Assembly (NCBI GenBank): GCA_018384595.1
Contig: JAHAYO010000018.1
Location: forward strand, 1-64,000
DNA length: 64,000 nt
Direction: 5' to 3'
Source: Thiopseudomonas sp.
GTDB lineage: Bacteria; Pseudomonadota; Gammaproteobacteria; Pseudomonadales; Pseudomonadaceae
The notes beneath the pieces are model-generated. The model made no database searches. It saw nothing but the letters and a program-made list of their open reading frames with translations, and had not been told where the DNA came from. Made by a program: the position numbers and the translations under genes. This document shows, piece by piece, positions 56,757 to 64,000 of this stretch (its first letter is position 1; the number at the start of each line of letters is the position of its first letter).

Positions 56757-56787
56757 CAAAAAACCCGCTATATTTGGCGGGTTTTTT
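56757..56787 (+). terminator. Intrinsic terminator after etfA
   Basis: Stem AAAAAACCCGC/GCGGGTTTTTT with an 8-base loop; 18 bases after the etfA stop. Confidence 0.9.
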
Positions 56788-56811
56788 GTGCCTGTCGTGT
56801 AGGAATTTGCC

Positions 56812-57522
56812 ATGTCATTGCGATTGTGGTCCGTTTTGCTGGGTGGCATGCTGTGCGCCGGTGCGCGTGCCGAAGTACCCGCGCCGCAGTCATGCGAGCA
56901 GCTGTATATGGCCGTGGATTATGCTTTGTTGCAACAGGCGGGGCTGGATGACGGCCCGTTGCTGCAGGGGCTGAGCCGGCGCAGCGGGCTGGCACTTCAG
57001 CCGCAGCCAGCCAGCAAGGCTGCTCGGGTTGATTTTGCCGAGGGTGTGCTGGATCTATGGGTGGGCATGGATAAGGCGTCGGCGCGGCAGTTGAACGGCC
57101 GTTTGCTGGAGCCGGCCCTGTGGCAAGAGCAATTGTTGCTCTGGGTACGGGCTGGCGAGCTGGCCAGTCTGAAACACTGGCCGCAGCTGGATGGTTTGCG
57201 TGGCGGTTACTGGCCCGAGCAGGAAAACACGGGCGTGCTGCAGAGCATTCAGGGTCAGGTGCGGCTGGAAGATCTACGGCGCCAGGATGATCCGGTGGCC
57301 GCTGTCAAAGCGCTATTAGTGGGTGAAATTGACTATTTCATGGCCTATGCCCGTGCCGACAGGCCAGCGCTGCTGCAGGAGCTCAAGGCAGGGCGGATTG
57401 AAGCCCTGCACCAGCCCGCGCAGACCCGCACCTACCATTTGGCCATCAGCCAGCAATCAGCCTGTAAGGATGAAGCGCTAGTGGCTCGACTGGAGCGGGC
57501 TTTGCAGCTTCGACGCAAGTGA
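56812..57522 (+). CDS. Periplasmic binding-like protein
   Basis: A 236-residue protein with a signal peptide (LWSVLLGGMLCAGARA) and the layout of a small amino-acid-type (SBP_bac_3-like) binding fold: DYALLQQAGLDDGPLLQGLS, VDFAEGVLDLWVGMDKAS and LRGGYWPEQENTG correspond to lobe switches. No permease or ATPase lies next to it, so it may be a stand-alone sensor or a divergent binding protein. It lies between two terminators and is its own unit. Confidence 0.7.
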   Translation: MSLRLWSVLLGGMLCAGARAEVPAPQSCEQLYMAVDYALLQQAGLDDGPLLQGLSRRSGLALQPQPASKAARVDFAEGVLDLWVGMDKASARQLNGRLLEPALWQEQLLLWVRAGELASLKHWPQLDGLRGGYWPEQENTGVLQSIQGQVRLEDLRRQDDPVAAVKALLVGEIDYFMAYARADRPALLQELKAGRIEALHQPAQTRTYHLAISQQSACKDEALVARLERALQLRRK

Positions 57523-57525
57523 TAC

Positions 57526-57559
57526 AAAAAAGCCCGTAACGCATGGTACGGGCTTTTTT
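57526..57559. terminator. Bidirectional intrinsic terminator
   Basis: AAAAAAGCCCGTA...TACGGGCTTTTTT, 13-bp symmetrical stem with an 8-base loop, between the periplasmic protein gene and convergent htpX. Confidence 0.93.
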
Positions 57560-57572
57560 CTGGAAACGCGGG

Positions 57573-58451
57573 TTAGCCGCGCTGCTGCAGGGCTGCGATG
57601 CGCTCTTCCAGCGGTGGGTGACTCATCAGCAGGCCAGCCAGACCATTTTTCAAACCGCCGCTGATGGCAAAAGCGCTCATGCTTTCTGGCATCTGTGATT
57701 CTACCTGCCCAGACTCCACCTGCAGGCGGCGCAGAGCGCTGATCATGGCACCGGTGCCGGCCAGCTGAGCGCCGGCTTCATCAGCACGGAACTCACGCTT
57801 GCGCGAGAACCACATCACGATCACGCTGGCCAAAATACCCAGCACTAGCTCAGCCACGATGGTGGCAACATAGTAGCCGATGCCTGGGCTGTCGCTTTCG
57901 TTTTTCAGCAGCGCCTTATCGACAAAGTTGCCGAAAATACGGGCAAAGAACATGACGAAGGTGTTCACCACGCCCTGAATCAGGGTTAGGGTGACCATGT
58001 CGCCATTGGCCACGTGCCCGATTTCATGGGCCAATACAGCCTCCACTTCTTCTCGACTAAAACGCTCCAGCAGGCCCTGACTCACGGCGACCAGCGCGTT
58101 GTTGCGATTCCAGCCAGTGGCAAAGGCGTTGGCTTCATAGGCAGGGAAAATGCCGACTTCGGGCATGCCGATGCCTTTTTCGCGTGCCATACGCTCAACC
58201 GAACTAACCAGCCATTGCTCCTGGTGGGTGCGGGGTTGGTCGATGATCTGGGTGCCGGTGGATTTTTTCGCCATCCACTTGGATAGAAACAGCGAAATAA
58301 ACGAGCCGGTAAAACCAAATACCGCACAGAAAATTAGTAAATCGCCGTGGTTTTGACCGGTATAACGGTCAACGCCCAGCAGTTTGAGGGTGATACTGGC
58401 GACAATAAGAACAGCAATGTTGGTTGCCAGAAAAAGGAAGATGCGCATCAT
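57573..58451 (-). CDS. htpX: Membrane-bound zinc protease HtpX
   Basis: A 292-residue inner-membrane M48 metalloprotease that degrades misfolded membrane proteins. Two N-terminal helices, active-site motif [13 protein letters not shown] with a downstream glutamate in [12 protein letters not shown], and two more helices in between. ATG 58451 or the second ATG at 58448. In P. aeruginosa htpX is next to the same hypothetical gene and alaA. Confidence 0.96.
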   Translation of the reverse strand: MMRIFLFLATNIAVLIVASITLKLLGVDRYTGQNHGDLLIFCAVFGFTGSFISLFLSKWMAKKSTGTQIIDQPRTHQEQWLVSSVERMAREKGIGMPEVGIFPAYEANAFATGWNRNNALVAVSQGLLERFSREEVEAVLAHEIGHVANGDMVTLTLIQGVVNTFVMFFARIFGNFVDKALLKNESDSPGIGYYVATIVAELVLGILASVIVMWFSRKREFRADEAGAQLAGTGAMISALRRLQVESGQVESQMPESMSAFAISGGLKNGLAGLLMSHPPLEERIAALQQRG

Positions 58452-58567
58452 GTGCGTAGTGCTCCGTGTGTGAAAGGTGAGGGTTAAATGGTGATGGTCA
58501 ATGGAAATTCAAGCTGCTGTGCTATGACGGCGTGCCGACATTACTGACCGCGACGGGCGGTGCGGGT

Positions 58568-58999
58568 TCAGCGCCCCATGCTGAAAAACTGCTGCATGAC
58601 AGCAATGAGCCGCTCGCTGTCGCCGGCCTTGAGATGCTGGCGCAGCTGTTGAGCCAGGCTGCCTTGTACGCGGCGGATACTGGCCGGCAGGCTGGCCAAT
58701 TCTGCGGACAGTGGCTGTAGGCAGGACGACAGACGAACAAAGGCTTTTTCGCTCAGCTCGGCCTGATCTACGGCGGTGTAACCCAAGGTGCCATGATGGC
58801 GCAGATAGCCTTCGCTGGCCAGCCATAGCAGCGTGCTCAGACACTGCTGCTGGCGAGGGTGGGGCAGACCGACTTCATCCGGCGGCAAGATGCCAACAAA
58901 GTCGTCCATGTACAGGGTGAGCGGACGCGGGAAGGACTGGTACAGCATGACCAGTCCCTGCGCCGCATCGCGGTAGAAATCGTCGATATGCAGATCCAT
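58568..58999 (-). CDS. Conserved hypothetical protein between htpX and alaA
   Basis: A 143-residue soluble, largely helical protein: MDLHIDDFYRDAAQGLVMLY, then SFPRPLTLYMDDFVGILPPD, HPRQQQCLSTLLWLASEGYL. The middle (LSTLLWLASEGYLRHHGTLG) looks like a small winged helix. I recall a homologue of unknown function at this position in P. aeruginosa. It starts 5 bases after the alaA stop and is probably co-transcribed with it. Confidence 0.83.
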   Translation of the reverse strand: MDLHIDDFYRDAAQGLVMLYQSFPRPLTLYMDDFVGILPPDEVGLPHPRQQQCLSTLLWLASEGYLRHHGTLGYTAVDQAELSEKAFVRLSSCLQPLSAELASLPASIRRVQGSLAQQLRQHLKAGDSERLIAVMQQFFSMGR

Positions 59000-59004
59000 G
59001 CGTG

Positions 59005-60216
59005 TTACTGGCGGTAGGTCTTGAGAAAGTTGCCGATGCGGCCAATGGCCACTTCCAAGTCTTCAACCCGCGGTAGGGTGACCACGCGGAAGTGGTCAGG
59101 CCAAGGCCAGTTGAAGGCGGTACCCTGAACCACTAGCAGACGCTCCTGCAGCAGCAGGTCGAGGACGAACTTTTCGTCGTTGTGGATCGGGCACACCTTG
59201 GGGTCGATTTTCGGGAAGGCATAGAGCGCGCCCATAGGCTTGACGCAGCTGACACCGGGAATGTCGTTGAGCAGCTCCCAGGTGCGGTTGCGCTGTTCCA
59301 GCAGACGGCCATGGGGCAGTACCAAATCGTTGATGCTTTGGTAACCACCTAATGCTGTCTGGATAGCGTGCTGGGCTGGCACGTTGGCGCATAGGCGCAT
59401 GTTGGCTAGCATGTCCAAGCCTTCGATGTAGCCTTGGGCGCGGTGCTTGGCACCGGACACAATCAGCCAGCCAGAGCGAAAACCGGCCACACGGTAAGAC
59501 TTGGACAGGCCGTTGAAGGTCAGAAACAACAGATCATCGGCCAGCGAGGCAATACAGGTGTGTTGAGCGCCGTCGTACAAAATTTTGTCGTAAATTTCGT
59601 CGGACAGCACGATCAGGTTGTGTTGGCGGGCTAGCTCAACGATTTCTTGCAGCAATTCTTTTGAGTACACCGCGCCGGTCGGGTTGTTTGGGTTGATCAG
59701 CAAAATGGCCTTGGTGTTGCGGGTGATCTTGCTGCGGATGTCGTCCAGATCGGGAAACCAGCCGGCCTGCTCATCACACAGGTAGTGCACCGGCTTGCCG
59801 CCGGCCAAGGTGCAGGCGGCGGTCCACAGGGGGTAATCGGGGGCGGGGATCAGTACTTCGTCACCGTTGTTGAGCATCGCCTGCAGCGACATCACGATGA
59901 GCTCGGAGACGCCGTTGCCCAGGTAAATATCTTCGATGCCGACCCCCTGGATGTTCATTTGCTGGCAGTAATGCATCACCGCCTTGCGCGCGCTGAACAG
60001 GCCCTTGGAGTCGCTATAGCCTTGCGCGGTTGGCAGGTTGAGAATCACATCTTGCAGGATTTCCTCCGGTGCCTCGAAGCCGAACGGGGCAGGGTTGCCG
60101 ATGTTCAGCTTGAGTACGCGCTGGCCTTCGTCCTCCAGACGTTTGGCTTGTTTGAGCACCGGCCCGCGGATGTCGTAACAAACGTTGGCCAGCTTGTTGG
60201 ATTTGGTGAACTGCAT
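59005..60216 (-). CDS. alaA: Alanine transaminase AlaA
   Basis: A 403-residue PLP aminotransferase making alanine from pyruvate and glutamate. The start FTKSNKLANVCYDIRGPVLK, LLINPNNPTGAVYSKELLQE and the PLP-lysine segment FNGLSKSYRVAGFRSGW match AlaA/YfbQ. Active site looks intact. First gene of the alaA-hypothetical-htpX run, though htpX may have its own promoter. Confidence 0.95.
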   Translation of the reverse strand: MQFTKSNKLANVCYDIRGPVLKQAKRLEDEGQRVLKLNIGNPAPFGFEAPEEILQDVILNLPTAQGYSDSKGLFSARKAVMHYCQQMNIQGVGIEDIYLGNGVSELIVMSLQAMLNNGDEVLIPAPDYPLWTAACTLAGGKPVHYLCDEQAGWFPDLDDIRSKITRNTKAILLINPNNPTGAVYSKELLQEIVELARQHNLIVLSDEIYDKILYDGAQHTCIASLADDLLFLTFNGLSKSYRVAGFRSGWLIVSGAKHRAQGYIEGLDMLANMRLCANVPAQHAIQTALGGYQSINDLVLPHGRLLEQRNRTWELLNDIPGVSCVKPMGALYAFPKIDPKVCPIHNDEKFVLDLLLQERLLVVQGTAFNWPWPDHFRVVTLPRVEDLEVAIGRIGNFLKTYRQ

Positions 60217-60378
60217 GAGAAAATGTCCCGCAAAATGAAAGGGTAAAGGCTGGCATTGCGGCGCATGCGGGCGGCAATGTCAAAAGCTCGTCTATAATGC
60301 CAGTTTTTACCGGACTTTGCTTGCCCGCCACAGGGGTTGAGTGGGCAGGCTGGCCCAGCATCCGTAAAGGAGAATAAG

Positions 60379-61269
60379 GTGGCAACTTCACTGGAGCGTT
60401 TTTTACAACGGGCCGGCCACACGCTTGACCGGCTGGAGCCGTTGTTGCCTGTTCAGCGCCCGCCGCTGGACTGGGAGCAGCAATGGGCTGCCCGCTGGGT
60501 GGCCAGCCCGCAGGGCGGTTATCTGCGTCCGATTCAGGTGCGCAGCAAGCTCAAACTAGGCGACCTGTTGGGTGTGGAGCGCCAGCGCGATCAGTTGCTG
60601 AGCAATACCCGCCAGTTTCTGGCGGGGCTGCCCTGCAACCATGCGCTGATGTGGGGCGCGCGCGGCACCGGTAAATCGTCGCTGGTGCGCGCCATTTTAG
60701 GGCAGCATGCCAGCGCGGGGCTGCGCCTGATCGAGGTCGAGCGCAATGACTTGGCTGACTTGCCACTGATTGTCGAATCGCTAGGCAGTCTTGCGCAAAA
60801 GTTCATCATCTTTTGTGATGACCTGTCATTTGAGCCGGGGGAGGGCGATTACCGGTTGCTGAAAAGCATTTTGGACGGCTCGCTGGAACAGGCGCCGGAC
60901 AATGTGGTGCTCTATGCCACTTCCAATCGCCGCCACCTGTTACCTGAATACCAGAGTGACAACCAAGGCTGGCAGCGCGGCGATAATGGCGAGCTGCATC
61001 CGTCGGAGGCGGTGGAAGACAAGATTGCCCTGTCTGACCGTTTTGGCTTGTGGTTGTCTTTTTATGCCTTTAGCCAAGACCATTATCTGGATGTGGTTTG
61101 TCATTGGGTCAGCCACTATGCGACGCCGCTCAAGCTGGTCTGGCGGCGTGATGATGATTTTGAAAAACAGGCCATCCGCTGGGCTCAAGCCCGCGGCAAC
61201 CGTAATGGCCGCTGCGCCGAGCAGTTTGCCCGCCACTGGGTTGGACTGCAGGCACTGGCTGCCCGTTAA
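60379..61269 (+). CDS. DUF815 family ATPase
   Basis: A 296-residue AAA-type ATPase. Walker A in MWGARGTGKSSLVRAILGQH, Walker B in FIIFCDDLSFEPGEG, sensor region in VVLYATSNRRHLLPEYQSDN. GTG start at 60379, with AAAGGAG seven bases upstream. DUF815 proteins are widely conserved and of unknown function. Followed by the small gene at 61292, likely one transcript. Confidence 0.9.
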   Translation: MATSLERFLQRAGHTLDRLEPLLPVQRPPLDWEQQWAARWVASPQGGYLRPIQVRSKLKLGDLLGVERQRDQLLSNTRQFLAGLPCNHALMWGARGTGKSSLVRAILGQHASAGLRLIEVERNDLADLPLIVESLGSLAQKFIIFCDDLSFEPGEGDYRLLKSILDGSLEQAPDNVVLYATSNRRHLLPEYQSDNQGWQRGDNGELHPSEAVEDKIALSDRFGLWLSFYAFSQDHYLDVVCHWVSHYATPLKLVWRRDDDFEKQAIRWAQARGNRNGRCAEQFARHWVGLQALAAR

Positions 61270-61291
61270 TTTTGTTTGCTAAGGAACTTCC

Positions 61292-61699
61292 ATGCACGAC
61301 TCCTATCTGCAACACCACATCACCCTGCTGCACTACCTACGCCAGCTGCTACAGGCGCTGGCCGGAGCGGATGTCATCCCAGAGGGACATCACAGCTTTA
61401 TCGAACGTTATGACGAGCTGATTGAAGCCCTGCAACAGGGGGATGAAGACCTTTATCTTGGCCAAGAGCTGGTCAGTCAGGTGTTTCAGCGCTATCCGCA
61501 AATTGCCCATCAGGTGCCACGCGATCTGCTATGGTTTTTTGGCGGCGAGTGCCTGCACTTGATGCCGGATGAAGAAATTGCCGGCTACCAGTTGCTGGAC
61601 GAGCGTCGACACGAGGCGCTGGAGCAGGGCGCTGCGTTTGATTGGGACGCCGAGGTGCGTTTGTTGTTTATGCCGCCAGCCAGTCCCACCGCCAATTAA
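61292..61699 (+). CDS. Conserved hypothetical protein (PA2817-like)
   Basis: A 135-residue soluble acidic protein: HHITLLHYLRQLLQALAGAD, then IPEGHHSFIERYDELIEALQ, then YPQIAHQVPRDLLWFFGGE. I recall a Pseudomonas hypothetical of this kind near a tRNA-Glu, which fits, but I cannot confirm the number. No known domain. Confidence 0.75.
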   Translation: MHDSYLQHHITLLHYLRQLLQALAGADVIPEGHHSFIERYDELIEALQQGDEDLYLGQELVSQVFQRYPQIAHQVPRDLLWFFGGECLHLMPDEEIAGYQLLDERRHEALEQGAAFDWDAEVRLLFMPPASPTAN

Positions 61700-61716
61700 A
61701 AATTTCAAAAAGGCAG

Positions 61717-61745
61717 TTGACGAACGTAAAAGCCGTCCCTATAAT
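61717..61745 (+). promoter_or_regulatory. Sigma-70 promoter of the tRNA operon
   Basis: TTGACG at 61717-61722 and TATAAT at 61740-61745 with exactly 17 bases between them. The GC-rich discriminator GCGC directly after the -10 is typical of stringently controlled stable-RNA promoters. Expected transcription start near 61752. Confidence 0.92.
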
Positions 61746-61816
61746 GCGCACCACTTCCAGCGAACAGCCCAAAAGGCAAGCGCTAGAAGCGGTAACTGTT
61801 AAAAGTTCCAGGCTGC

Positions 61817-61892
61817 GTCCCCTTCGTCTAGTGGCCTAGGACACCGCCCTTTCACGGCGGTAACAGGGGTTCGAGTCCCCTAGGGGACGCCA
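61817..61892 (+). tRNA. tRNA-Glu (TTC)
   Basis: 76 nt including an encoded CCA. Acceptor GTCCCC pairs with GGGGAC; anticodon loop CTTTCAC with anticodon TTC between CCGCC and GGCGG; T-arm GGGGTTCGAGTCCCC. Confidence 0.98.
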
Positions 61893-61898
61893 CATCAA

Positions 61899-61974
<76 letters not shown>

Positions 61975-61990
61975 GATAAGGCGTCAAGCC

Positions 61991-62018
61991 AAAAAAGAGT
62001 CCTTCGGGACTCTTTTTT
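61991..62018 (+). terminator. Intrinsic terminator of the tRNA operon
   Basis: AAAAAAGAGTCC-TTCG-GGACTCTTTTTT; UUCG tetraloop and T7 tail. Confidence 0.95.
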
Positions 62019-62041
62019 TATGCCTGCAAAATATCGGGTAC

Positions 62042-62070
62042 AAAAAAGCGCAGCCATGGCTGCGATTTTT
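62042..62070. terminator. Intrinsic terminator of the nitroreductase gene
   Basis: Perfect 16-bp palindrome CGCAGCCATGGCTGCG (62049-62064) with A6 to the left and T5 to the right; on the minus strand it follows the nitroreductase stop by about 26 bases. Confidence 0.8.
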
Positions 62071-62095
62071 GCTGAATACCACCGGCTTGGCGTAT

Positions 62096-62692
62096 TTAAC
62101 CAAACACACGAAAGCGCTGGGCGTCGTCCATATAGTCCTTGTCAGCAAACTCTGCTGCGTTGCCGCCAAAGGGCATTTGTGCACTCAGCTGCCAGCTGGC
62201 GGGCAGATTCCAAGCGCTATGTACCTGTGCGTCAATCACTGGATTGTAATGTTGCAGGCTGGCACCTATGCCGGCCTCGGCCAGGGCGGTCCAGACCGCA
62301 AACTGGGCCATGCCGGCCGCGTTGGCAGAAAACTCTGGAAACTTGTCGGCATAGAGGGCGAATTTTTCTTGCAGGCCGCGAATAACGTCTTGGTCTTCAA
62401 AAAACAGGATGGTGCCGGCCCCGGCGGCAAAGCTGGCCATTTTCTTTTCTGTATTGACGAACTGCTCGGCTGGCGTCAGTGGGCGCAGGGCGTCCTTGAC
62501 CAGTTGATTCCAGAATTTCTGATGTTCGTCACCAAACAGAATAACCACGCGCGAGCTTTGCGAGTTAAAGGCCGACGGCGCTTCGCGCACCACCGACTTG
62601 ATCAGGGTTTCTAGGGCTGCGCGCGGCAGCGGCAGCTGGTCATTCAGGGCGTACTGGGTGCGGCGTTGCTGATAGAGGTTCAGGGCGTGCAT
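62096..62692 (-). CDS. Nitroreductase family oxidoreductase
   Basis: A 198-residue FMN-dependent nitroreductase-fold protein. LYQQRRTQYALNDQLPLPRA near the start and the segments EAPSAFNSQSSRVVILFGDE and TALAEAGIGASLQHYNPVID fit the Frm2/Hbn1-like subgroup: an SxFNxQxxR FMN loop and a glycine-rich C-terminal loop. Physiological substrate unknown. The broken peroxiredoxin gene precedes it by 3 bases, same strand. Confidence 0.9.
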   Translation of the reverse strand: MHALNLYQQRRTQYALNDQLPLPRAALETLIKSVVREAPSAFNSQSSRVVILFGDEHQKFWNQLVKDALRPLTPAEQFVNTEKKMASFAAGAGTILFFEDQDVIRGLQEKFALYADKFPEFSANAAGMAQFAVWTALAEAGIGASLQHYNPVIDAQVHSAWNLPASWQLSAQMPFGGNAAEFADKDYMDDAQRFRVFG

Positions 62693-62695
62693 GGG

Positions 62696-63269
62696 TTACT
62701 CCTTGCCTTGAGGGGCGGCATCTTCCTCACGGGCGCGTTTCATCAAACCGCGGGCGAGGAAGAGTTCAAACTGTTCAAAGGGAATGCGATCGCCGGCGTC
62801 CTTGCCGTACCAGGTCTGGCTGATTTCGCCAGATTCGTCGATCAGAAAGTCGGCTGGCATCAGATTAGTGGTAAACAGTCCGGCCAGTCCGGTGATTTTT
62901 AGATCCTGCAGGGCCGTGGGCAGGCGGCTAAGAATGCCCTTGTACTTGCCCCAGCGCGAGTGGATATTGACGCCGAACGCCTCATAGATAGCGGAGTCGG
63001 AGTCAGCAATCAATGGAAAGGGCGCGGGCGTGCCGCTTCGTACCGTTTGAGTGTATCAGTATCGGCAGGAAATAGCGCAACCACTTGCAGGTCCAAGGCG
63101 TCACGTTCTTTGTGCTTGTAGGTCAGTTCAAAAATACGGAAATTACAGAATGGGCTGTCAGGGTCGCGGAATAAACAAAGCAGGGAGCGTTTGCCGCCGG
63201 TTTCAATGCGCGTGCCGTGCCTGTCGATAAATTCACGAATGGGGGCTTGGCCGGGGCTATGAGTTGCAT
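62696..63269 (-). pseudogene. Peroxiredoxin (AhpC/TSA-like) gene with two frameshifts
   Basis: The start ATG at 63269 reads MQLIAP, then the sequence continues as GQAPIREFIDRHGTRIETGG only one frame over, so a base is missing within GCCCCGGCC (about 63250-63257). The second frame runs through LLCLFRDPDSPFCNFRIFEL and LDLQVVALFPADTDTLKRY to ARPRPF, then stops; the end (PLIADSDSAIYEAFGVNIHS, NLMPADFLIDESGEISQTWY) is again in another frame after a further missing base near 63014-63030. Both sites are C/G-rich. It is either a decaying gene or a double sequencing error. The redox motif reads SPFC where CPFC would be expected in this group (memory). AGGA precedes the start. Confidence 0.83.
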
Positions 63270-63351
63270 GCGGGAGTCCTGCAAAAACACGGGCAAGAGT
63301 CCTGTTGCGGCTGTCGTCGTAATTACCAAGAAGGCTGCTGGCGTGCTTGTA

Positions 63352-63393
63352 TAAAAAGAAGCCGGCATGGCCATAAAACGAAGACCATGCCGG
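63352..63393 (-). terminator. Intrinsic terminator of the small membrane protein gene
   Basis: On the minus strand, CCGGCATGG...CCATGCCGG with a 14-base loop, followed by CTTCTTTTTAT. It lies between the small membrane protein gene and the broken peroxiredoxin gene. Confidence 0.75.
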
Positions 63394-63405
63394 AAGCGGT
63401 CTTGA

Positions 63406-63621
63406 TTAGGGGTTCTGGTCTGAATTTTTTTCAGATTTTTTGATTTGCTCCAACGCTTCCCAAGCTTTGGCAAACACGAAAGGAATGATGGCAAACGCGA
63501 GGGCAATGGTGGCTGTTGCTGTTTGCTGAGCCGCATCCTTAGCACCACCTAGCCACAGCAGCAGTACGGCCGCTGCAATGCCGCTGCCAACAAGGGTGAC
63601 AATCCAAGTGTTTTTTTGCAT
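63406..63621 (-). CDS. Small two-helix membrane protein of unknown function
   Basis: A 71-residue protein with two hydrophobic segments (WIVTLVGSGIAAAVLLLWLG and ATIALAFAIIPFVFAKAWEA) and a charged C-terminus (EQIKKSEKNSDQNP). The ATG is preceded by AGGACC at normal spacing, and a terminator follows. I recognise no family. Confidence 0.7.
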   Translation of the reverse strand: MQKNTWIVTLVGSGIAAAVLLLWLGGAKDAAQQTATATIALAFAIIPFVFAKAWEALEQIKKSEKNSDQNP

Positions 63622-63843
63622 GAGGTTTGGTCCTGTTTAAGTATAAATGTAGTGTGTGGAAAAGGTGGTGCCAATAAAACAATTAAGCGTATGCCTGTCA
63701 AGCGCGGGCGGTTAGACATTTGAGGTAGATCATGCAATCACTGCGCAGTCCGCAGCCCTTACAGGGTGGTGTTGCAAGAGAAAGGTGTTGGCGTTTCGGG
63801 CTAAAATACCGTCTTGTCCATACACCGAAAGAAAGAGGAAACC

Positions 63844-63906
63844 ATGCAGAATACGAAGCCTTGTACAGCGCAAACAGATGGCGGCGAGCGGGGGTTGCAA
63901 CCATGA
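63844..63906 (+). CDS. Possible leader peptide overlapping the Nudix gene
   Basis: A 20-codon frame starting MQNTKPCTAQTD with a strong AAAGAGGAAA ahead of it. Its TGA overlaps the Nudix ATG (ATGA), while the Nudix ATG itself has only GCGGGGG nearby. This is the layout of a translationally coupled upstream frame. It is too short to recognise. Confidence 0.4.
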   Translation: MQNTKPCTAQTDGGERGLQP

Positions 63907-64000
63907 ATATGACTGAAACGCGCCTGAGTTCGCAACGCTGCTTTGACGGCAAGATCATTCGTATCTGTCTTGATCAGGTGCGATTGCCGGATGGCAGCCA
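63903..64000 (+). CDS. Nudix hydrolase (ADP-ribose pyrophosphatase-like), N-terminal part
   Basis: Runs off the right edge. The visible 32 residues, MTETRLSSQRCFDGKIIRIC then LDQVRLPDG, match the N-terminal strand pair of NudF-type ADP-ribose pyrophosphatases; the Nudix box itself is outside the window, so activity cannot be judged. A second ATG at 63909 is an alternative start. Confidence 0.65.
   Translation, partial: MNMTETRLSSQRCFDGKIIRICLDQVRLPDGS

Overview
The window looks like a chromosomal segment of a gammaproteobacterium in or close to the Pseudomonadaceae. The evidence is gene content and gene order: hemCDXY beside algR/fimS, cyaA-cyaY-lptM-lysA-dapF-DUF484-xerC, gatCAB divergent from mreBCD-rng-yhdP, minCDE beside rluA and an lpxL-type gene, apt-anr, smpB/ratAB/bamE/fur, etfD/etfBA, htpX-alaA, and a single-cysteine Pseudomonas-type Fur. 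Each block matches, from memory, a block known in Pseudomonas, but the blocks are joined in a different order. No phage, CRISPR array, integrase or insertion sequence was seen. The species cannot be named from this alone.

Layout. 1-2.5 kb: the 5' part of a type IV pilin gene with a consensus sigma-54 promoter, a Sel1-like gene, and a toxin-antitoxin pair framed by two identical 88-bp palindromic repeats, then dsbB. 2.7-7 kb: heme operon hemCDXY. 7-9.4 kb: algR, fimS/algZ and fimT on the minus strand. 9.5-15 kb: trxC, argH, two small genes and class I adenylate cyclase. 15-19.3 kb: cyaY, lptM, lysA, a dapF homologue, DUF484 and xerC. 19.4-23.1 kb: ribA, a membrane protein, a BtuF-like protein, an aminotransferase and sfsA. 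23.3-26.5 kb: gatB, gatA, gatC. 26.7-36.5 kb: mreBCD, a PEGA-domain protein where maf is expected, rng, yhdP, tadA. 36.5-43 kb: a complete MoxR/Bat operon. 43-49.9 kb: rluA, minEDC, lpxL, patatin, apt, anr, smpB. 50-56.7 kb: ratA, ratB, bamE, fur, sbp and the etf genes. 56.8-64 kb: a periplasmic binding-like protein, htpX, alaA, a DUF815 ATPase, tRNA-Glu and tRNA-Gly, a nitroreductase, a broken peroxiredoxin gene, a small membrane protein and the start of a Nudix gene.

Most genes are ordinary housekeeping genes. The unusual signal is a set of intact-length, well-conserved reading frames that have lost their catalytic residues. GatA has lost the whole Lys/cis-Ser/Ser triad (Q76, A151, D175) at positions that all sit at one constant offset from the reference enzyme. 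The DapF homologue after lysA has lost both catalytic cysteines and most substrate-binding residues seen by eye. The second von Willebrand protein of the Bat operon has lost all three metal-site loops. If confirmed, the cell either has second copies elsewhere or runs transamidation (perhaps on free ammonia) and diaminopimelate epimerisation by another route.

Other leads are the TA module between perfect 88-bp repeats, a 34-bp perfect palindrome between mreB and mreC, a PsrA-like operator in the etf divergent region, a short overlapping upstream frame before the Nudix gene, and a peroxiredoxin gene with two frameshifts. All assignments come from reading the sequence and remembered family features; no search was run.
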